Assembly (NCBI RefSeq): GCF_002917925.1
Contig: NZ_PPFE01000002.1
Coordinates: 496,001-560,000, forward strand
DNA: 64,000 nucleotides
Direction of reading: 5' to 3'
From: Roseovarius confluentis
GTDB taxonomy: Bacteria > Pseudomonadota > Alphaproteobacteria > Rhodobacterales > Rhodobacteraceae
Position numbers and translations under genes: made by a program. A model generated the notes under the pieces. That model was not told the origin of the DNA. It ran no database searches and saw only the letters and a list, made by a program, of their open reading frames with translations. This document shows positions 42,593-51,442 of this stretch, piece by piece. Position 1 is the first letter of the stretch. Every line of letters begins with the position of its first letter.

Positions 42593-43078
42593 GTGTACAA
42601 CCTGCGCCAAGAGACACGCGAGGATTGGTGGGAGGTCGAGGCGCTTTACGACCTGTGCTTCGCGCCGGGGCGCGAGGCGCTGTCGTCCTACCGTCTGCGC
42701 GAGGGCGTGGCGCCGGTGGCGGCGCTGTGCCTGGTGGCGCGGGATGCGGATGGCATCCTGGCCGGGGCGATCCGGGTCTGGCCGGTGCGGATCGGCACGG
42801 CGCGGGCCTTGCTGGTGGGGCCCATCGCGGTGCACCCGACACGGCAGGGCGAGGGGCTGGGCGGGTACCTCATTCGCGAGGCGTTGCGGATCGGGCACGA
42901 GGCCGGCTGGGACCGGGCGATGCTGGTGGGCGATGCGCCCTATTACGAGCGGTTCGGTTTCAGTCGGCTGGACAAGGTGAAGATGCCGCCGCCGACCAAT
43001 CCCGAGCGGGTGCTTGGCATGGAATTGATCCCCGGTGCATGGGAGGGGATTGTCGGCAAAGTCACGCGTGCCGCTTGA
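42593..43078 (+). CDS. GNAT-family N-acetyltransferase
   Basis: The 161-residue protein has the acetyl-CoA site typical of the family, VHPTRQGEGLGGYLIREAL (motif A with Q-x-x-G-x-G), followed by GWDRAMLVGDAPYYERFGF. This pattern, with PYYxRFGF, is seen in YhbS-like acetyltransferases. GTG 42593 starts the frame. The next gene begins before the stop, so it is coupled to an EcsC-family gene. Acceptor unknown. Confidence 0.88.
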   Translation: MYNLRQETREDWWEVEALYDLCFAPGREALSSYRLREGVAPVAALCLVARDADGILAGAIRVWPVRIGTARALLVGPIAVHPTRQGEGLGGYLIREALRIGHEAGWDRAMLVGDAPYYERFGFSRLDKVKMPPPTNPERVLGMELIPGAWEGIVGKVTRAA

Positions 43079-43898
43079 AAAAGCGGGCGCGGTGACCGAT
43101 CTTTTCACCATGGTCAAGAAAACCTATTCCGAGATCCTGCCGGCGGCGATAGATGCGACCGCGGTGGAGGCGCGCCTGAAGGCGCTGGCCGAGCGGCACC
43201 GGCGGGCCGGAAACGTCGGCATCCAGGTTCTGAACATGGTCGGCGGACAGGCCGAGGGGCTGTTGTCACGCCTGCCGGTGCCGGTGCGATCGCGGCTGGA
43301 CGACAGCACCGAACGGGCGCTGCGGATGGCGATGGAGACCGCGCACCGTTCGCGTGGCTATTTTCCGGACAGTCCCGGCTGGCTGAGCCGCGCGATGACA
43401 ACGGCGATGGGCGCGGCGGGCGGCGCGGGCGGGCTGCCCACGGCGCTGGCAGAACTGCCCGTCACGACCACGGTGCTGTTGCGCGCGATCCAGGATGTGG
43501 CCGCGGAATACGGCTTCGACCCGGACGAGCCGGGCGTGCAATATGACTGTATCAAGGTCTTTGCCGCGGCGGGGCCGCTGGACCATGACGATGGCAGCGA
43601 TCTGGCGTTTCTCAGCACGCGGGTTGCGGTGACCGGCAAGGCGGTCCAGGCGCTTGTGGCAAAGGTCGCGCCAAGGCTGGCCACGGTGCTGGGCCAGAAG
43701 CTGGCCGCACAAACGGTGCCCGTGCTGGGCGCGGCGGCGGGGGCGGCGACGAATTATGCTTTTACCAGCTATTACCAGCAGATGGCGCATGTGCATTTCG
43801 GGCTGCGCCGTCTGGCGATAGAGGCCGACCGCGATCATGCAGAGCTGCTGGAAGACTTTCGCGACCTTGTGGAACTTCCGAGCGTCAAGCGGGCCTGA
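43068..43898 (+). CDS. EcsC-family protein
   Basis: A protein of about 276 residues with the EcsC family pattern: VGIQVLNMVGGQAEGLLSRL, ERALRMAMETAHRSRGYFPD, a Gly/Ala-rich segment GAAGGAGGLPTALAELPVTT and a late GAAAGAATNYAFTSYYQQM, which is the best conserved part. EcsC of Bacillus is linked to an ABC transporter, but the function of the family is unclear. Start is unsure: GTG 43068 overlaps the GNAT stop; GTG 43092 and ATG 43110 are alternatives. Confidence 0.8.
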   Translation: MPLEKAGAVTDLFTMVKKTYSEILPAAIDATAVEARLKALAERHRRAGNVGIQVLNMVGGQAEGLLSRLPVPVRSRLDDSTERALRMAMETAHRSRGYFPDSPGWLSRAMTTAMGAAGGAGGLPTALAELPVTTTVLLRAIQDVAAEYGFDPDEPGVQYDCIKVFAAAGPLDHDDGSDLAFLSTRVAVTGKAVQALVAKVAPRLATVLGQKLAAQTVPVLGAAAGAATNYAFTSYYQQMAHVHFGLRRLAIEADRDHAELLEDFRDLVELPSVKRA

Positions 43899-43916
43899 GG
43901 ATCGGGGCCGGGCCCG

Positions 43917-43938
43917 AGAAAATTCGTACGAATTTTCT
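43917..43938. terminator. Perfect palindrome between converging genes (EcsC / ptsP)
   Basis: AGAAAATTCGTACGAATTTTCT reads the same on both strands. It sits 18 bases after the EcsC stop and five bases before the ptsP stop on the other strand. The same core recurs at 48001-48024 and, with one change, at 59298-59319. A/T-rich outer arms would give T runs in both transcripts. Confidence 0.65.
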
Positions 43939-43943
43939 GAGCC

Positions 43944-46217
43944 TCAGAGCTTGCCCTTGAGATAATCCATCACAGCCGGGCGCACGGATTGGTCGCCCGC
44001 GTTGCGCACGCCGTCGATCACCGCGTAAAGCTCGCCCAGGTCGATGCGACGCAGGATGGATTTCACCGGCCCGATGGAGGCCGGGCGCATCGACAGGCTG
44101 CGCAGGCCGATGGCCGCCAGGCAGGCGGCCTCGACCGGGCGGCCGGCATCCTCGCCGCAGAAGCTGAGCGGGGTGTCGTGTGCCTCGCAGCGTTTCACGA
44201 TGGATTCGATGAAGCTGAGAAAGCTGACATTGAGCGTGTCATAGCGCCGCCGTACCAATTCGTTCTCGCGGTCGGCGGCGAAGAAGAACTGCTTGAGATC
44301 GTTGCCGCCGATCGAGAGGAAATCGACTTCCCGGTAGAAGGAGTCGGGTGCAAAGGCCAGCGATGGCGTTTCCAGCATGGCGCCCACCTCGATCTCGGAG
44401 GGCAGGGGATGGCCGAGGATACGCTCGCGTTCCAACGCCTTGTTCATCTCGGCATTGGCGGCGGAAAACTCCTCGCGCTGGGCGACGAAAGGGAACATGA
44501 CCGACAGCGGTCGGCCCTTGGCGGCGCGCACGAGCGCCTGAAGCTGCATGCGCATCACGCCGGGCTTGTCGAGCGCCACGCGCACCGCACGCCAGCCGAG
44601 CGCGGGGTTGGGCTCGTCCACCACCTTCATGTAGGGCAGCACCTTGTCCGAGCCGATGTCGAGCGTGCGGAAGCAGACGCGCTTGCCTTTGGCGGCGTCT
44701 ATGACGTGGGCATAGAGCTCGCTCAGTTCCGACCGGCGGGGCATGTGGGCGCGCACGAGGAACTGAAGCTCGGTACGGAAAAGGCCCACGCCCTCGGCGC
44801 CGGAGCCTTCGAGGCTGGGCAGGTCGGCCATGAGGCCGGCGTTCATGTGCAGCGCCAGCCGGGTGCCGCAGAGTGTTTCCGCCGGCTTGTCGCGGATCGA
44901 GGCGTAGCGTTCCTGGGCCTGCGCCTGCATCGCCATCTTGTCGCGGAAGGCGGTGACGACGTTGTCGTCTGGGCGCAGGTGCACGATGCCCTGGTCGCCG
45001 TCGACCATGACGAAGTCACCGTTCAGCGCCTCGTTGGTGATGCGGCTGGCGTGGATCACAAGCGGGATGGCGAGCGCACGGGCCACGATGGCGGCGTGCG
45101 ATCCGACGGAGCCTTCCTCGAGCACGATACCGCGCAGACGGCGGCCATAGTCCAGCAATTCGCCGGGGCCGATATTGCGGGCAATCAGGATCGGGTCGTC
45201 TGGCATTTCCGCGCCGGTTTCCGCGCCTTGGCCGGTGAGGATTCGCAAGAGACGGTTGCTGAGGTCGTCCAGGTCGTGGAGCCGGTCGCGCAAATACGGA
45301 TCGGTGACCTGGGTCATCCGGGCGCGGGTGGTGGATTGTTCCTTTTCCACCGCGGCCTCGGCCGAGAGGCCACGTGCGATGTCCTCCTCCATCCGATTCA
45401 TCCAGCCCTTGGAATTGGCGAACATGCGGTAGGCTTCGAGCACCTGAAGCTGTTCCTTGTCGCCGGTGGCCGCTGTGCTGAGCATGCGGTCGACACCGAC
45501 GCGCAGGGCGTCCACGGCTTCTTCGAGGCGCTCCAACTCGCGGGTGGGGTCCTCGGCGATCGGGTTAGTGACCACGACGCGGGGTTCGTGCAGCCAGACA
45601 TGGCCTTGGGCCGCGCCTTCCTGGGCGATGCCGCCGCGGAACAGCACCGGCTGTTGGTGACGGGCCGACATGGCCGCGCCCTCGCCGACGAAGGCGCCCA
45701 GTTCGGCCATCTCGGCGATGACCATTGCGACGACCTCGACGGCATAAAGCTCTTCGTCGGAGTATTCGCGGGACTGCTTGGACTGCACGACCAGTACGCC
45801 CAAGGTTTCGCCCAGCCGCTGGATCGGCACGCCCATGAACGAGCAATAGGCCTCTTCCCCGGTCTCGGGCATGTAGCGAAAGCCGCGTGCGCCGGGCGCG
45901 TCGTCGGTGTTGACGACATTGCCGGTGCGGGCCACGCGGCCCACGAGACCTTCCCCGAGCTTCATCCGGGTCTGGTGCACGGCGTCGCGGTTGAGACCCT
46001 CGGTGGCGCACAGCTCGAGCGTCTGCTCGTCGCGGAAAAGGTAGATCGAGCAGACCTCGGTGCGCATTTCCTCTGCGATAAGCGTGGTGATCGCGTCCAG
46101 CCGGGCCTGTCCGGCGGCGTCCTCGGCCATGAGCGCGCGCAGGCGCGAGAGCATCTGGCGGCTGTCCGTCTCGATCTGATCGCCGGAAGGTGTCATGGCG
46201 TTCGGAAGCCTTTCCAT
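43944..46217 (-). CDS. ptsP: PTS-Ntr enzyme I (phosphoenolpyruvate-protein phosphotransferase PtsP)
   Basis: PtsP starts the nitrogen-related phosphotransfer chain by passing phosphate from PEP to NPr. The 757-residue protein has an N-terminal GAF domain (about 20-165), a linker, the phospho-histidine domain with SVGSHAAIVARALAIP (His in GSHA) and the C-terminal PEP-binding barrel with FRTELQFLVR, GSDKVLPYM, SIGGNDLKQFFFAADR and the active-site Cys in LSFCGED. The GAF domain sets it apart from sugar-PTS enzyme I. It is monocistronic here; lysC on the same strand lies upstream. Confidence 0.95.
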   Translation of the reverse strand: MERLPNAMTPSGDQIETDSRQMLSRLRALMAEDAAGQARLDAITTLIAEEMRTEVCSIYLFRDEQTLELCATEGLNRDAVHQTRMKLGEGLVGRVARTGNVVNTDDAPGARGFRYMPETGEEAYCSFMGVPIQRLGETLGVLVVQSKQSREYSDEELYAVEVVAMVIAEMAELGAFVGEGAAMSARHQQPVLFRGGIAQEGAAQGHVWLHEPRVVVTNPIAEDPTRELERLEEAVDALRVGVDRMLSTAATGDKEQLQVLEAYRMFANSKGWMNRMEEDIARGLSAEAAVEKEQSTTRARMTQVTDPYLRDRLHDLDDLSNRLLRILTGQGAETGAEMPDDPILIARNIGPGELLDYGRRLRGIVLEEGSVGSHAAIVARALAIPLVIHASRITNEALNGDFVMVDGDQGIVHLRPDDNVVTAFRDKMAMQAQAQERYASIRDKPAETLCGTRLALHMNAGLMADLPSLEGSGAEGVGLFRTELQFLVRAHMPRRSELSELYAHVIDAAKGKRVCFRTLDIGSDKVLPYMKVVDEPNPALGWRAVRVALDKPGVMRMQLQALVRAAKGRPLSVMFPFVAQREEFSAANAEMNKALERERILGHPLPSEIEVGAMLETPSLAFAPDSFYREVDFLSIGGNDLKQFFFAADRENELVRRRYDTLNVSFLSFIESIVKRCEAHDTPLSFCGEDAGRPVEAACLAAIGLRSLSMRPASIGPVKSILRRIDLGELYAVIDGVRNAGDQSVRPAVMDYLKGKL

Positions 46218-46406
46218 GGGGCCGTTCTGGCCGTGAGCCGGGACGTTTAAATCACAGGTTGCGGGTATTGTGAAATGGCAATGTCACCCGGTGGCGCGCG
46301 GGGCGGTAAAGCCCGGGCAAGTGCCCGGATATCGTGATTGTTTTGCCAGCTCGTCTTGGTTAAGCGCTTGGAACGAACCTTCGTTCGCCAGACAGGCAAG
46401 GTCCCT

Positions 46407-46910
46407 ATGCCGATACCATTGCCGCGACGCGGATCGCCGCAGCACTATGTTTTCGCAGGCATTTATTTCGTCCTGTTCGTTCCGGTGGCGAGCGCGGTCA
46501 TGTCGCATGATCCGTCGGTGAGCCCGACGGGGCGTGGTGCCGAGCTTGAGCGGTTGATCGGCGTGATGCTGGACCGGCTGGGCGAGGCGACAACCGTGCT
46601 GGTGTTCGCCGGGCTGGCGTCGGTGGGTGTGCTGTTTCACCTGGCACTGGCGCGGCGGCCCCGAGGCCGCGCGCGGGGTCAGGCGGTCTTGTCCAGCTCG
46701 AACGCGTCGTGCAGCGATTGCACGGCCAGTTCCATGTACTTGCGGTCGATCAGCACCGAGATCTTGATCTCGGAGGTCGAGATGACCTTGATGTTGATTC
46801 CCTCGTCCCGCAGCGTCTGGAACATCTTGGCGGCGACACCAGACTGGCTGCGCATGCCGATGCCCACCGCCGAGATCTTGGCCACGTTGGTGTCTGCCAC
46901 GAGGTCGTGA
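46407..46910 (+). CDS. Possible small membrane protein overlapping lysC antisense (doubtful)
   Basis: ATG 46407 follows AGGCAAGG and the first 90 residues look like a natural membrane protein: a basic start (MPIPLPRRG), a helix at about 12-30 (YVFAGIYFVLFVPVASAVM), a polar loop and a second helix at about 66-84. The frame then reads on for about 230 bases across the 3' end of lysC on the other strand, which is hard to accept as coding. Either the true gene ends early through a frameshift not seen here, or the frame is chance. A GAACGAA-CC-TTCGTTC palindrome at 46371-46386 lies just upstream. Confidence 0.35.
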   Translation: MPIPLPRRGSPQHYVFAGIYFVLFVPVASAVMSHDPSVSPTGRGAELERLIGVMLDRLGEATTVLVFAGLASVGVLFHLALARRPRGRARGQAVLSSSNASCSDCTASSMYLRSISTEILISEVEMTLMLIPSSRSVWNILAATPDWLRMPMPTAEILATLVSATRS

Positions 46911-47917
46911 AAGTTGATCTCGCCGCGGTCCTTGGCGCCCTGCAGGGCCTTCTCGGCACGCGCCACCTGGTTGGTGGGGCAGGAAAAGGTCATGTCGGTG
47001 CGACCTTCCTCGGAAATGTTCTGAATGATCATGTCGACGTTGACGCCCGCATCCGACAGCGGGCCGAAGATGGCGGCGGCGATGCCGGGGCGGTCGGCCA
47101 CCGAGATCAGGGTCATCTTCGCCTCGTCGCGGGAATAGGCGATGCCGTTGACCACGTTTGATTCCATGATTTCCTCCTCGGCGCAGACCAGGGTTCCTGC
47201 GTCGTCCGATTGTTCCTCGAAGCTTGATAGCACGCGCAGGCGCACGTTGTAGCGCATCGCCAGCTCGACCGAGCGGGTCTGAAGGACCTTGGCCCCCAGG
47301 CTTGCCAGCTCCAGCATCTCCTCGAAGGCGATGCGGTCGAGCTTGCGCGCCTTGTCGGTGATGCGCGGGTCGGTGGTGTAGACGCCGTCGACGTCCGTGT
47401 AGATGTCGCAGCGCTCTGCGCCGAAGGCGGCGGCGAAAGCCACCGCTGTCGTGTCAGAGCCGCCCCGGCCCAGCGTGGTGATGCGGCCCTCGGGGCTGAT
47501 TCCCTGAAAGCCCGCGACCACGGCCACCTGCATGCCTTCGCCGAACTTGGCGTTGATGTTGTCGGTGGGAATTTCCTCGATCCGGGCGGCGGAATGGGCC
47601 GAGTTCGTCTTCAGCGGCACCTGCCAGCCCTGCCAGCTGCGGGCCGGAATATCCATTTCCTGCAAGGTCAGCGCCATGAGGCCGGCGGTGACCACCTCGC
47701 CCGAGCTGACGACGGCGTCGTATTCGCGGGCATCGTACATCGGCGAGATCTCGTCCACCCAGCCCACCAGTTCGTTGGTGCGCCCGGCCATGGCCGAGAC
47801 GATGACGATCACGTCGTATCCCTTGGCCACTTCGACGCCGACACGTTTCGCCGCCCGGCGGATGCGGTCGATATTGGCCACCGAGGTGCCGCCGAATTTC
47901 ATCACGAGCAGGGGCAT
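46679..47917 (-). CDS. lysC: Aspartate kinase
   Basis: Catalyses the first step from aspartate to lysine, threonine and methionine. The 412-residue protein starts with the nucleotide/substrate site MKFGGTSVANIDRI, has GRGGSDTTAVAFA and DVDGVYTTDPRI in the kinase domain, and two C-terminal ACT domains (about 265-405; SVADRPGIAAAIFGPL and GIGMRSQSGVAAKMF) that bind feedback inhibitors. Length fits the single-function alphaproteobacterial enzyme. It is followed at some distance by ptsP on the same strand. Confidence 0.96.
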   Translation of the reverse strand: MPLLVMKFGGTSVANIDRIRRAAKRVGVEVAKGYDVIVIVSAMAGRTNELVGWVDEISPMYDAREYDAVVSSGEVVTAGLMALTLQEMDIPARSWQGWQVPLKTNSAHSAARIEEIPTDNINAKFGEGMQVAVVAGFQGISPEGRITTLGRGGSDTTAVAFAAAFGAERCDIYTDVDGVYTTDPRITDKARKLDRIAFEEMLELASLGAKVLQTRSVELAMRYNVRLRVLSSFEEQSDDAGTLVCAEEEIMESNVVNGIAYSRDEAKMTLISVADRPGIAAAIFGPLSDAGVNVDMIIQNISEEGRTDMTFSCPTNQVARAEKALQGAKDRGEINFHDLVADTNVAKISAVGIGMRSQSGVAAKMFQTLRDEGINIKVISTSEIKISVLIDRKYMELAVQSLHDAFELDKTA

Positions 47918-47994
47918 GGCTGCGTCCTTGGGTCAGATCGCAGGTGCTTTACGCGCGTGCGCGGCGAAGGGCAAGAGCCGAGCGTGCGCGCCGC

Positions 47995-48030
47995 GCGCCC
48001 AAGAAAATTCGTACGAATTTTCTTGGGCGC
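47995..48030. terminator. 36-base perfect palindrome upstream of lysC
   Basis: GCGCCC, then AAGAAAATTC-GTAC-GAATTTTCTT, then GGGCGC forms an 18-base perfect stem in the DNA. It lies downstream of the SDR gene stop (48060, minus strand) and before lysC, so it should terminate the SDR transcript and insulate lysC. Core identical to the palindrome at 43917-43938. Confidence 0.65.
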
Positions 48031-48059
48031 TTTCTGTGTCAAAGAAAATGCGGCCTAGA

Positions 48060-48704
48060 TCAGTACGGGTGATCTTTACCATCCCAGGTCTGGAAACATC
48101 CGGTGGTCTCGAGATCCAGCGCGTCGAACCGCTGAACCAGCCCGGATGCGGCCTCGTCCATGGAAATGTCGGCGCTGTCGCCGCCCATGTCCGTCCGCAC
48201 CCAGCCGGGATGATAGATGCCCACGGCCAGCCCCAGCGGGGCGAGGTCCGTGGCGAGGTTGCGCCCGAGGTTCAGTGCCGCGGCCTTGGAGGCGCGATAG
48301 ATGTAACTGCCACCCGGGGCGCGTTCGTCACTGGCCATCTGGCTGGAGATGATCGCGATCTTGCCTGCGTGGGCGGCCTGAAGACAGGGCAGAAGGGTCT
48401 GCACCGTCAGGAACACGCCGGTGACGTTCGCGGCGAAGCTGTCGGCCCACATCTTTGTCGGATACCCGTCGGGCAGCGCCTCGCCCTTGTCCAGGTAAAC
48501 GCCCGCATTGCAAACCAGCAGGTCAACCGGCGTGCCGTCAAGCCGTGCGGCGAAGGCGCGGTGACTGGCGGGGTCGGTCACGTCCAGCGTGTGGTCGGAC
48601 CCGGGGTCGCGCGAGGTGCCGGTGACGGTTTCGCCGCGCTGACGGAACCGCTCCGCCAAGGCGGCGCCGATCCCGCGGTTGGCGCCTGTGATCACGACAT
48701 GCAT
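48060..48704 (-). CDS. Short-chain dehydrogenase/reductase
   Basis: The 214-residue protein has the NAD(P) site TGANRGIGAAL at the N-terminus, LVCNAGVYLDKG, the catalytic Ser in AIISSQMAS, and YRASKAA with the Tyr and Lys. Such enzymes oxidise or reduce alcohols/ketones. The shorter start ATG 48704 (MHVVITG) is preferred since the NAD fold begins at once. It resembles the C-factor/CsgA-type SDRs of short length. Substrate unknown. Confidence 0.9.
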   Translation of the reverse strand: MHVVITGANRGIGAALAERFRQRGETVTGTSRDPGSDHTLDVTDPASHRAFAARLDGTPVDLLVCNAGVYLDKGEALPDGYPTKMWADSFAANVTGVFLTVQTLLPCLQAAHAGKIAIISSQMASDERAPGGSYIYRASKAAALNLGRNLATDLAPLGLAVGIYHPGWVRTDMGGDSADISMDEAASGLVQRFDALDLETTGCFQTWDGKDHPY

Positions 48705-48770
48705 GGGACGTCCTTTTGCAGTGAAAGTGAAAACCCTTGCCTCACGGGAGAGCGGAGACAAGGCAAAAGA

Positions 48771-49232
48771 TCAATTCGCTTTGCGGCGCGGCACGAAAGG
48801 CAGGGGCAAGACGGGCACGCCATCGTCGATCAGCTTGCGGGCCTCCTCGGGCTTCGCCTCGCCGTGGATGGCGCGGTTGGGGGTCAGGCCATCATGCATG
48901 TCGCGGGCCTGCGCCGCGAATTCGAGGCCGACATATTCCGAGTTTTTCTCGATCCGGGTTCTGAGTGCGGCAATGGCTTTGCCACGGGGATCGGTCGGGG
49001 CCGAAAGGCGCGATGGTCCAGTGTCGGGGGCGGCCGATGTCGGGGCCGGTGCCGGGACGGCGTCGCGGCTGGCGCGGACGCTGGGGGCCATCAAGGCCTT
49101 GGTCACCGACTCCGAGCCACAAACGGCGCAAGAGACCATACCGGCGGCGTGGAGCTTGTCGTACGCTTCGGCAGACTGGAACCAGCTTTCGAACTGATGA
49201 TCGTGAATGCATTTGAGGGTGAATTTGATCAC
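48771..49232 (-). CDS. DUF1178 protein
   Basis: The 153-residue product starts IKFTLKCIHDHQFESWFQS and has CAVCGS near residue 40, together the zinc-ribbon-like signature of DUF1178 (two CxxC-like pairs), then a disordered Ala/Pro/Ser linker and a conserved C-terminal part ending with DDGVPVLPLPFVPRRK. The GTG start at 49232 is set by the conserved N-terminus. The function is unknown. Confidence 0.88.
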   Translation of the reverse strand: MIKFTLKCIHDHQFESWFQSAEAYDKLHAAGMVSCAVCGSESVTKALMAPSVRASRDAVPAPAPTSAAPDTGPSRLSAPTDPRGKAIAALRTRIEKNSEYVGLEFAAQARDMHDGLTPNRAIHGEAKPEEARKLIDDGVPVLPLPFVPRRKAN

Positions 49233-49310
49233 CTGATTGCTCCGCTGCGAAACCATCCGTGAAGATAGGCGGAATGCGGTAAAAATCAAGCAGGGCGAGC
49301 GATTTATCCG

Positions 49311-49781
49311 TCAGAGGCGATGGGGGTCGAATGACTTCAGGAGGTGCGCCAGTTCCGGCTCGCCGACGCGCTTGGCGGCTTTCTTCAGGCTCATCCAGCG
49401 ACGCTTGCGCTGACCGGCCTCGGGGAAGTCGTCGACCAGTGCATGGACTTTGACGGGATAGACCAACACGACGCACGGCAGCTTGTCGACCGCGCCGACG
49501 CCCTTGGAATAGGAAAACAGCGCAAGACAGGGGCCGGTGACCTTGCCGCGCACGCCGGCCTCTTCCCAGGCTTCGCGCAGGGCGCTTTCCCCCGGGGTCT
49601 TGCCTTCCATCGGCCAGCCCTTGGGAATGATCCAGCGGCCCGTGCGCCGCGAGGTGATCAGCAGGACCTGCGGCTTGCCGCCCTTCATGCGGTAGCACAG
49701 CGCGCCGAACTGGCTGCGCACATCGCGCTTGTCCGCGATCCGCAGCGAGAGTGGAAGCTGATCTTTGCCCTGTAAGGTCAT
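49311..49781 (-). CDS. NUDIX hydrolase (diphosphoinositol-polyphosphatase-like)
   Basis: The 156-residue protein has QFGALCYRMKGGKPQVLLIT, RRTGRWIIPKGWPMEGKTP and the NUDIX box ESALREAWEEAGV. The WIIPKGWP segment is typical of the DIPP/NUDT3-like branch, which handles diphosphorylated inositols or diadenosine polyphosphates. ATG 49781 is preferred to a start 21 bases further up. It ends 79 bases before the DUF1178 start on the same strand. Confidence 0.88.
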   Translation of the reverse strand: MTLQGKDQLPLSLRIADKRDVRSQFGALCYRMKGGKPQVLLITSRRTGRWIIPKGWPMEGKTPGESALREAWEEAGVRGKVTGPCLALFSYSKGVGAVDKLPCVVLVYPVKVHALVDDFPEAGQRKRRWMSLKKAAKRVGEPELAHLLKSFDPHRL

Positions 49782-49979
49782 CGGGGTATCTCTGGTGCCC
49801 ACCTTCTCAGGTCGGAACGTATATACGTAGTATTAACATATTTATCGCTGATTCACATGAAATTTCTATGATGGTCTCAAAAAACATTCCGGTCCGTGTC
49901 GGCGGGGGCATGTCCCATGCAATAGACGGGGCGTTGGGCAGGTCTTGTGTCGCATCCGCAAGTGCAGGATACTTGCGCC

Positions 49980-50741
49980 ATGATACGGATTTTCGGCGTT
50001 TTCACAATCATTTGCGCGACCCTTGCCAGCGCCGGGGCGGCCCGGTCCGACGCGCCGGTGACGATTTTCGCGGCGGCGTCGTTGCGCGGCGCGCTGGAGG
50101 CGGCGCTGGACGGGTCCGGGATCGACGTCCGCGTGTCCTATGGCGGGTCGGGGACGATGGCGCGGCAGTTGGCGCAGGGCGCCCCGGCGGAGGTGGTGAT
50201 TCTTGCCAACGTGGCCTGGATGGATTGGCTGGAAGAGAATGGTCACATTGCGGTCTCGACGCGCACGGACCTGTTGGGCAACCGGCTGGTGCTGGTGGGG
50301 CCGCGCGGCGCGGCGGATCTGGGCGAGCTGAATGCCGACACCCTGCGCGAGCGTCTGGACGCGGGGCGGCTGGCCGTGGGGCATACGGAGGCGGTGCCGG
50401 CCGGCATCTACGCCCGGGAATGGATGCAGGCGGGTGGTTTTTGGGATGCACTGCGCCCCCAGCTGGCAGAGACGGACAATGTCCGCGCCGCGCTTGCCCT
50501 GGTGTCGCGCGGCGAGGCGCCGTTGGGCGTGGTTTATGCCAGTGATGCGCAGGCCGATCCGGGGGTACGGGTTCTGGCCCGGATCGACCCGGACTTGCAC
50601 ACGCCTATTGTCTATCCCATGGCACTGGTCACGGGGGCCGACAATGACGGCGCGCGGGCCGTGCTTGAGCATCTGGTTTCCAAAAGAGCCGGTGACGCCT
50701 TTGTCGCGCATGGCTTTTCGCGTGTCGGGGACGCGCCATGA
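49980..50741 (+). CDS. modA: Molybdate ABC transporter, periplasmic binding protein
   Basis: ModA captures molybdate or tungstate for uptake. The 253-residue protein has a signal peptide (about 1-23, ending GAARSD), APVTIFAAASLRGALEAAL (oxyanion-binding Ser), SYGGSGTMARQLAQGAPAEV and GHTEAVPAGIYAREW. ATG 49980 is chosen by the signal peptide. The stop overlaps the modB start by four bases, giving a modABC operon. A palindrome ACGTATATACGT at 49817-49828 upstream could be a regulatory site but does not clearly match the ModE box. Confidence 0.93.
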   Translation: MIRIFGVFTIICATLASAGAARSDAPVTIFAAASLRGALEAALDGSGIDVRVSYGGSGTMARQLAQGAPAEVVILANVAWMDWLEENGHIAVSTRTDLLGNRLVLVGPRGAADLGELNADTLRERLDAGRLAVGHTEAVPAGIYAREWMQAGGFWDALRPQLAETDNVRAALALVSRGEAPLGVVYASDAQADPGVRVLARIDPDLHTPIVYPMALVTGADNDGARAVLEHLVSKRAGDAFVAHGFSRVGDAP

Positions 50742-51442
50742 CCCTTGGCCTTGGCGAGGCTGAGTGGGCCGCGCTGACGCTGTCTCTGAAAGTGTCGGCA
50801 TGGGCCGTGGCGATCAGCCTGCCCCCGGCTGTCGCGGTGGCCTGGGTGCTTGCCCGGAAGAGGTTTCCGGGCAAGGCGCTGCTGAGTGCGATGGTGCATC
50901 TGCCGCTGGTTCTGCCACCGGTGGTGACCGGGTACTTGCTTTTGCTGACATTCGGGACGAACGGTTTCGTCGGCCGGGTGCTGGCGGACTGGGGAATCGT
51001 TCTGGCCTTTCGCTGGACCGGGGCGGCGCTGGCAGCGGGGATCATGGGATTTCCACTGATGGTGCGGGCGATCCGGCTGGCGATCGAGGCGGTGGACCCC
51101 AAGCTGGAAGCGGCGGCCGAGACGCTGGGCGCGGGGCGGGCGGCACGGTTTCGCACGGTGACGCTGCCGCTGATCGCGCCGGGGATCCTGGCGGGGGTTG
51201 TTCTGGGGTTTGCCAAGGCGATGGGAGAGTTCGGTGCGACCATAACGTTTGTCGCCAACATCCCTGGTGAGACCCAGACGTTGCCATCGGCGGTTTACGC
51301 CTTTCTACAGGTGCCGGGCGGCGAGGCGGCGGCGATCCGTCTTGTCGTGCTGGCGATCGTCGTGGCACTTGGCGCGGTCCTGGTGTCGGAATGGCTGGCC
51401 CGGCGCGTGGCGCGACGCATCGGGCAGGAAGCGCCGCGATGA
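50738..51442 (+). CDS. modB: Molybdate ABC transporter, permease
   Basis: The 234-residue inner-membrane protein has five hydrophobic segments and the EAA loop EAVDPKLEAAAETLGAGRAARF that contacts the ATPase, followed by TLPLIAPGILAGVVLGFAKA, with the typical ModB GEFGATITFVANIPGETQT. It overlaps modA and modC by four bases at each end, so the three proteins are made together. Confidence 0.95.
   Translation: MTLGLGEAEWAALTLSLKVSAWAVAISLPPAVAVAWVLARKRFPGKALLSAMVHLPLVLPPVVTGYLLLLTFGTNGFVGRVLADWGIVLAFRWTGAALAAGIMGFPLMVRAIRLAIEAVDPKLEAAAETLGAGRAARFRTVTLPLIAPGILAGVVLGFAKAMGEFGATITFVANIPGETQTLPSAVYAFLQVPGGEAAAIRLVVLAIVVALGAVLVSEWLARRVARRIGQEAPR

Noticed and set aside
43989..46250. A 753-residue plus-strand frame opposite ptsP
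   Set aside because: Shadow of a GC-rich gene; the product is His/Gly/Val-rich without any domain while PtsP is complete on the other strand.
49817..49828. ACGTATATACGT palindrome upstream of modA as a ModE (molybdate) box
   Set aside because: The known Mo-box has two longer half sites; this short palindrome occurs easily by chance and its position relative to a promoter is not clear. Noted in the modA entry only.
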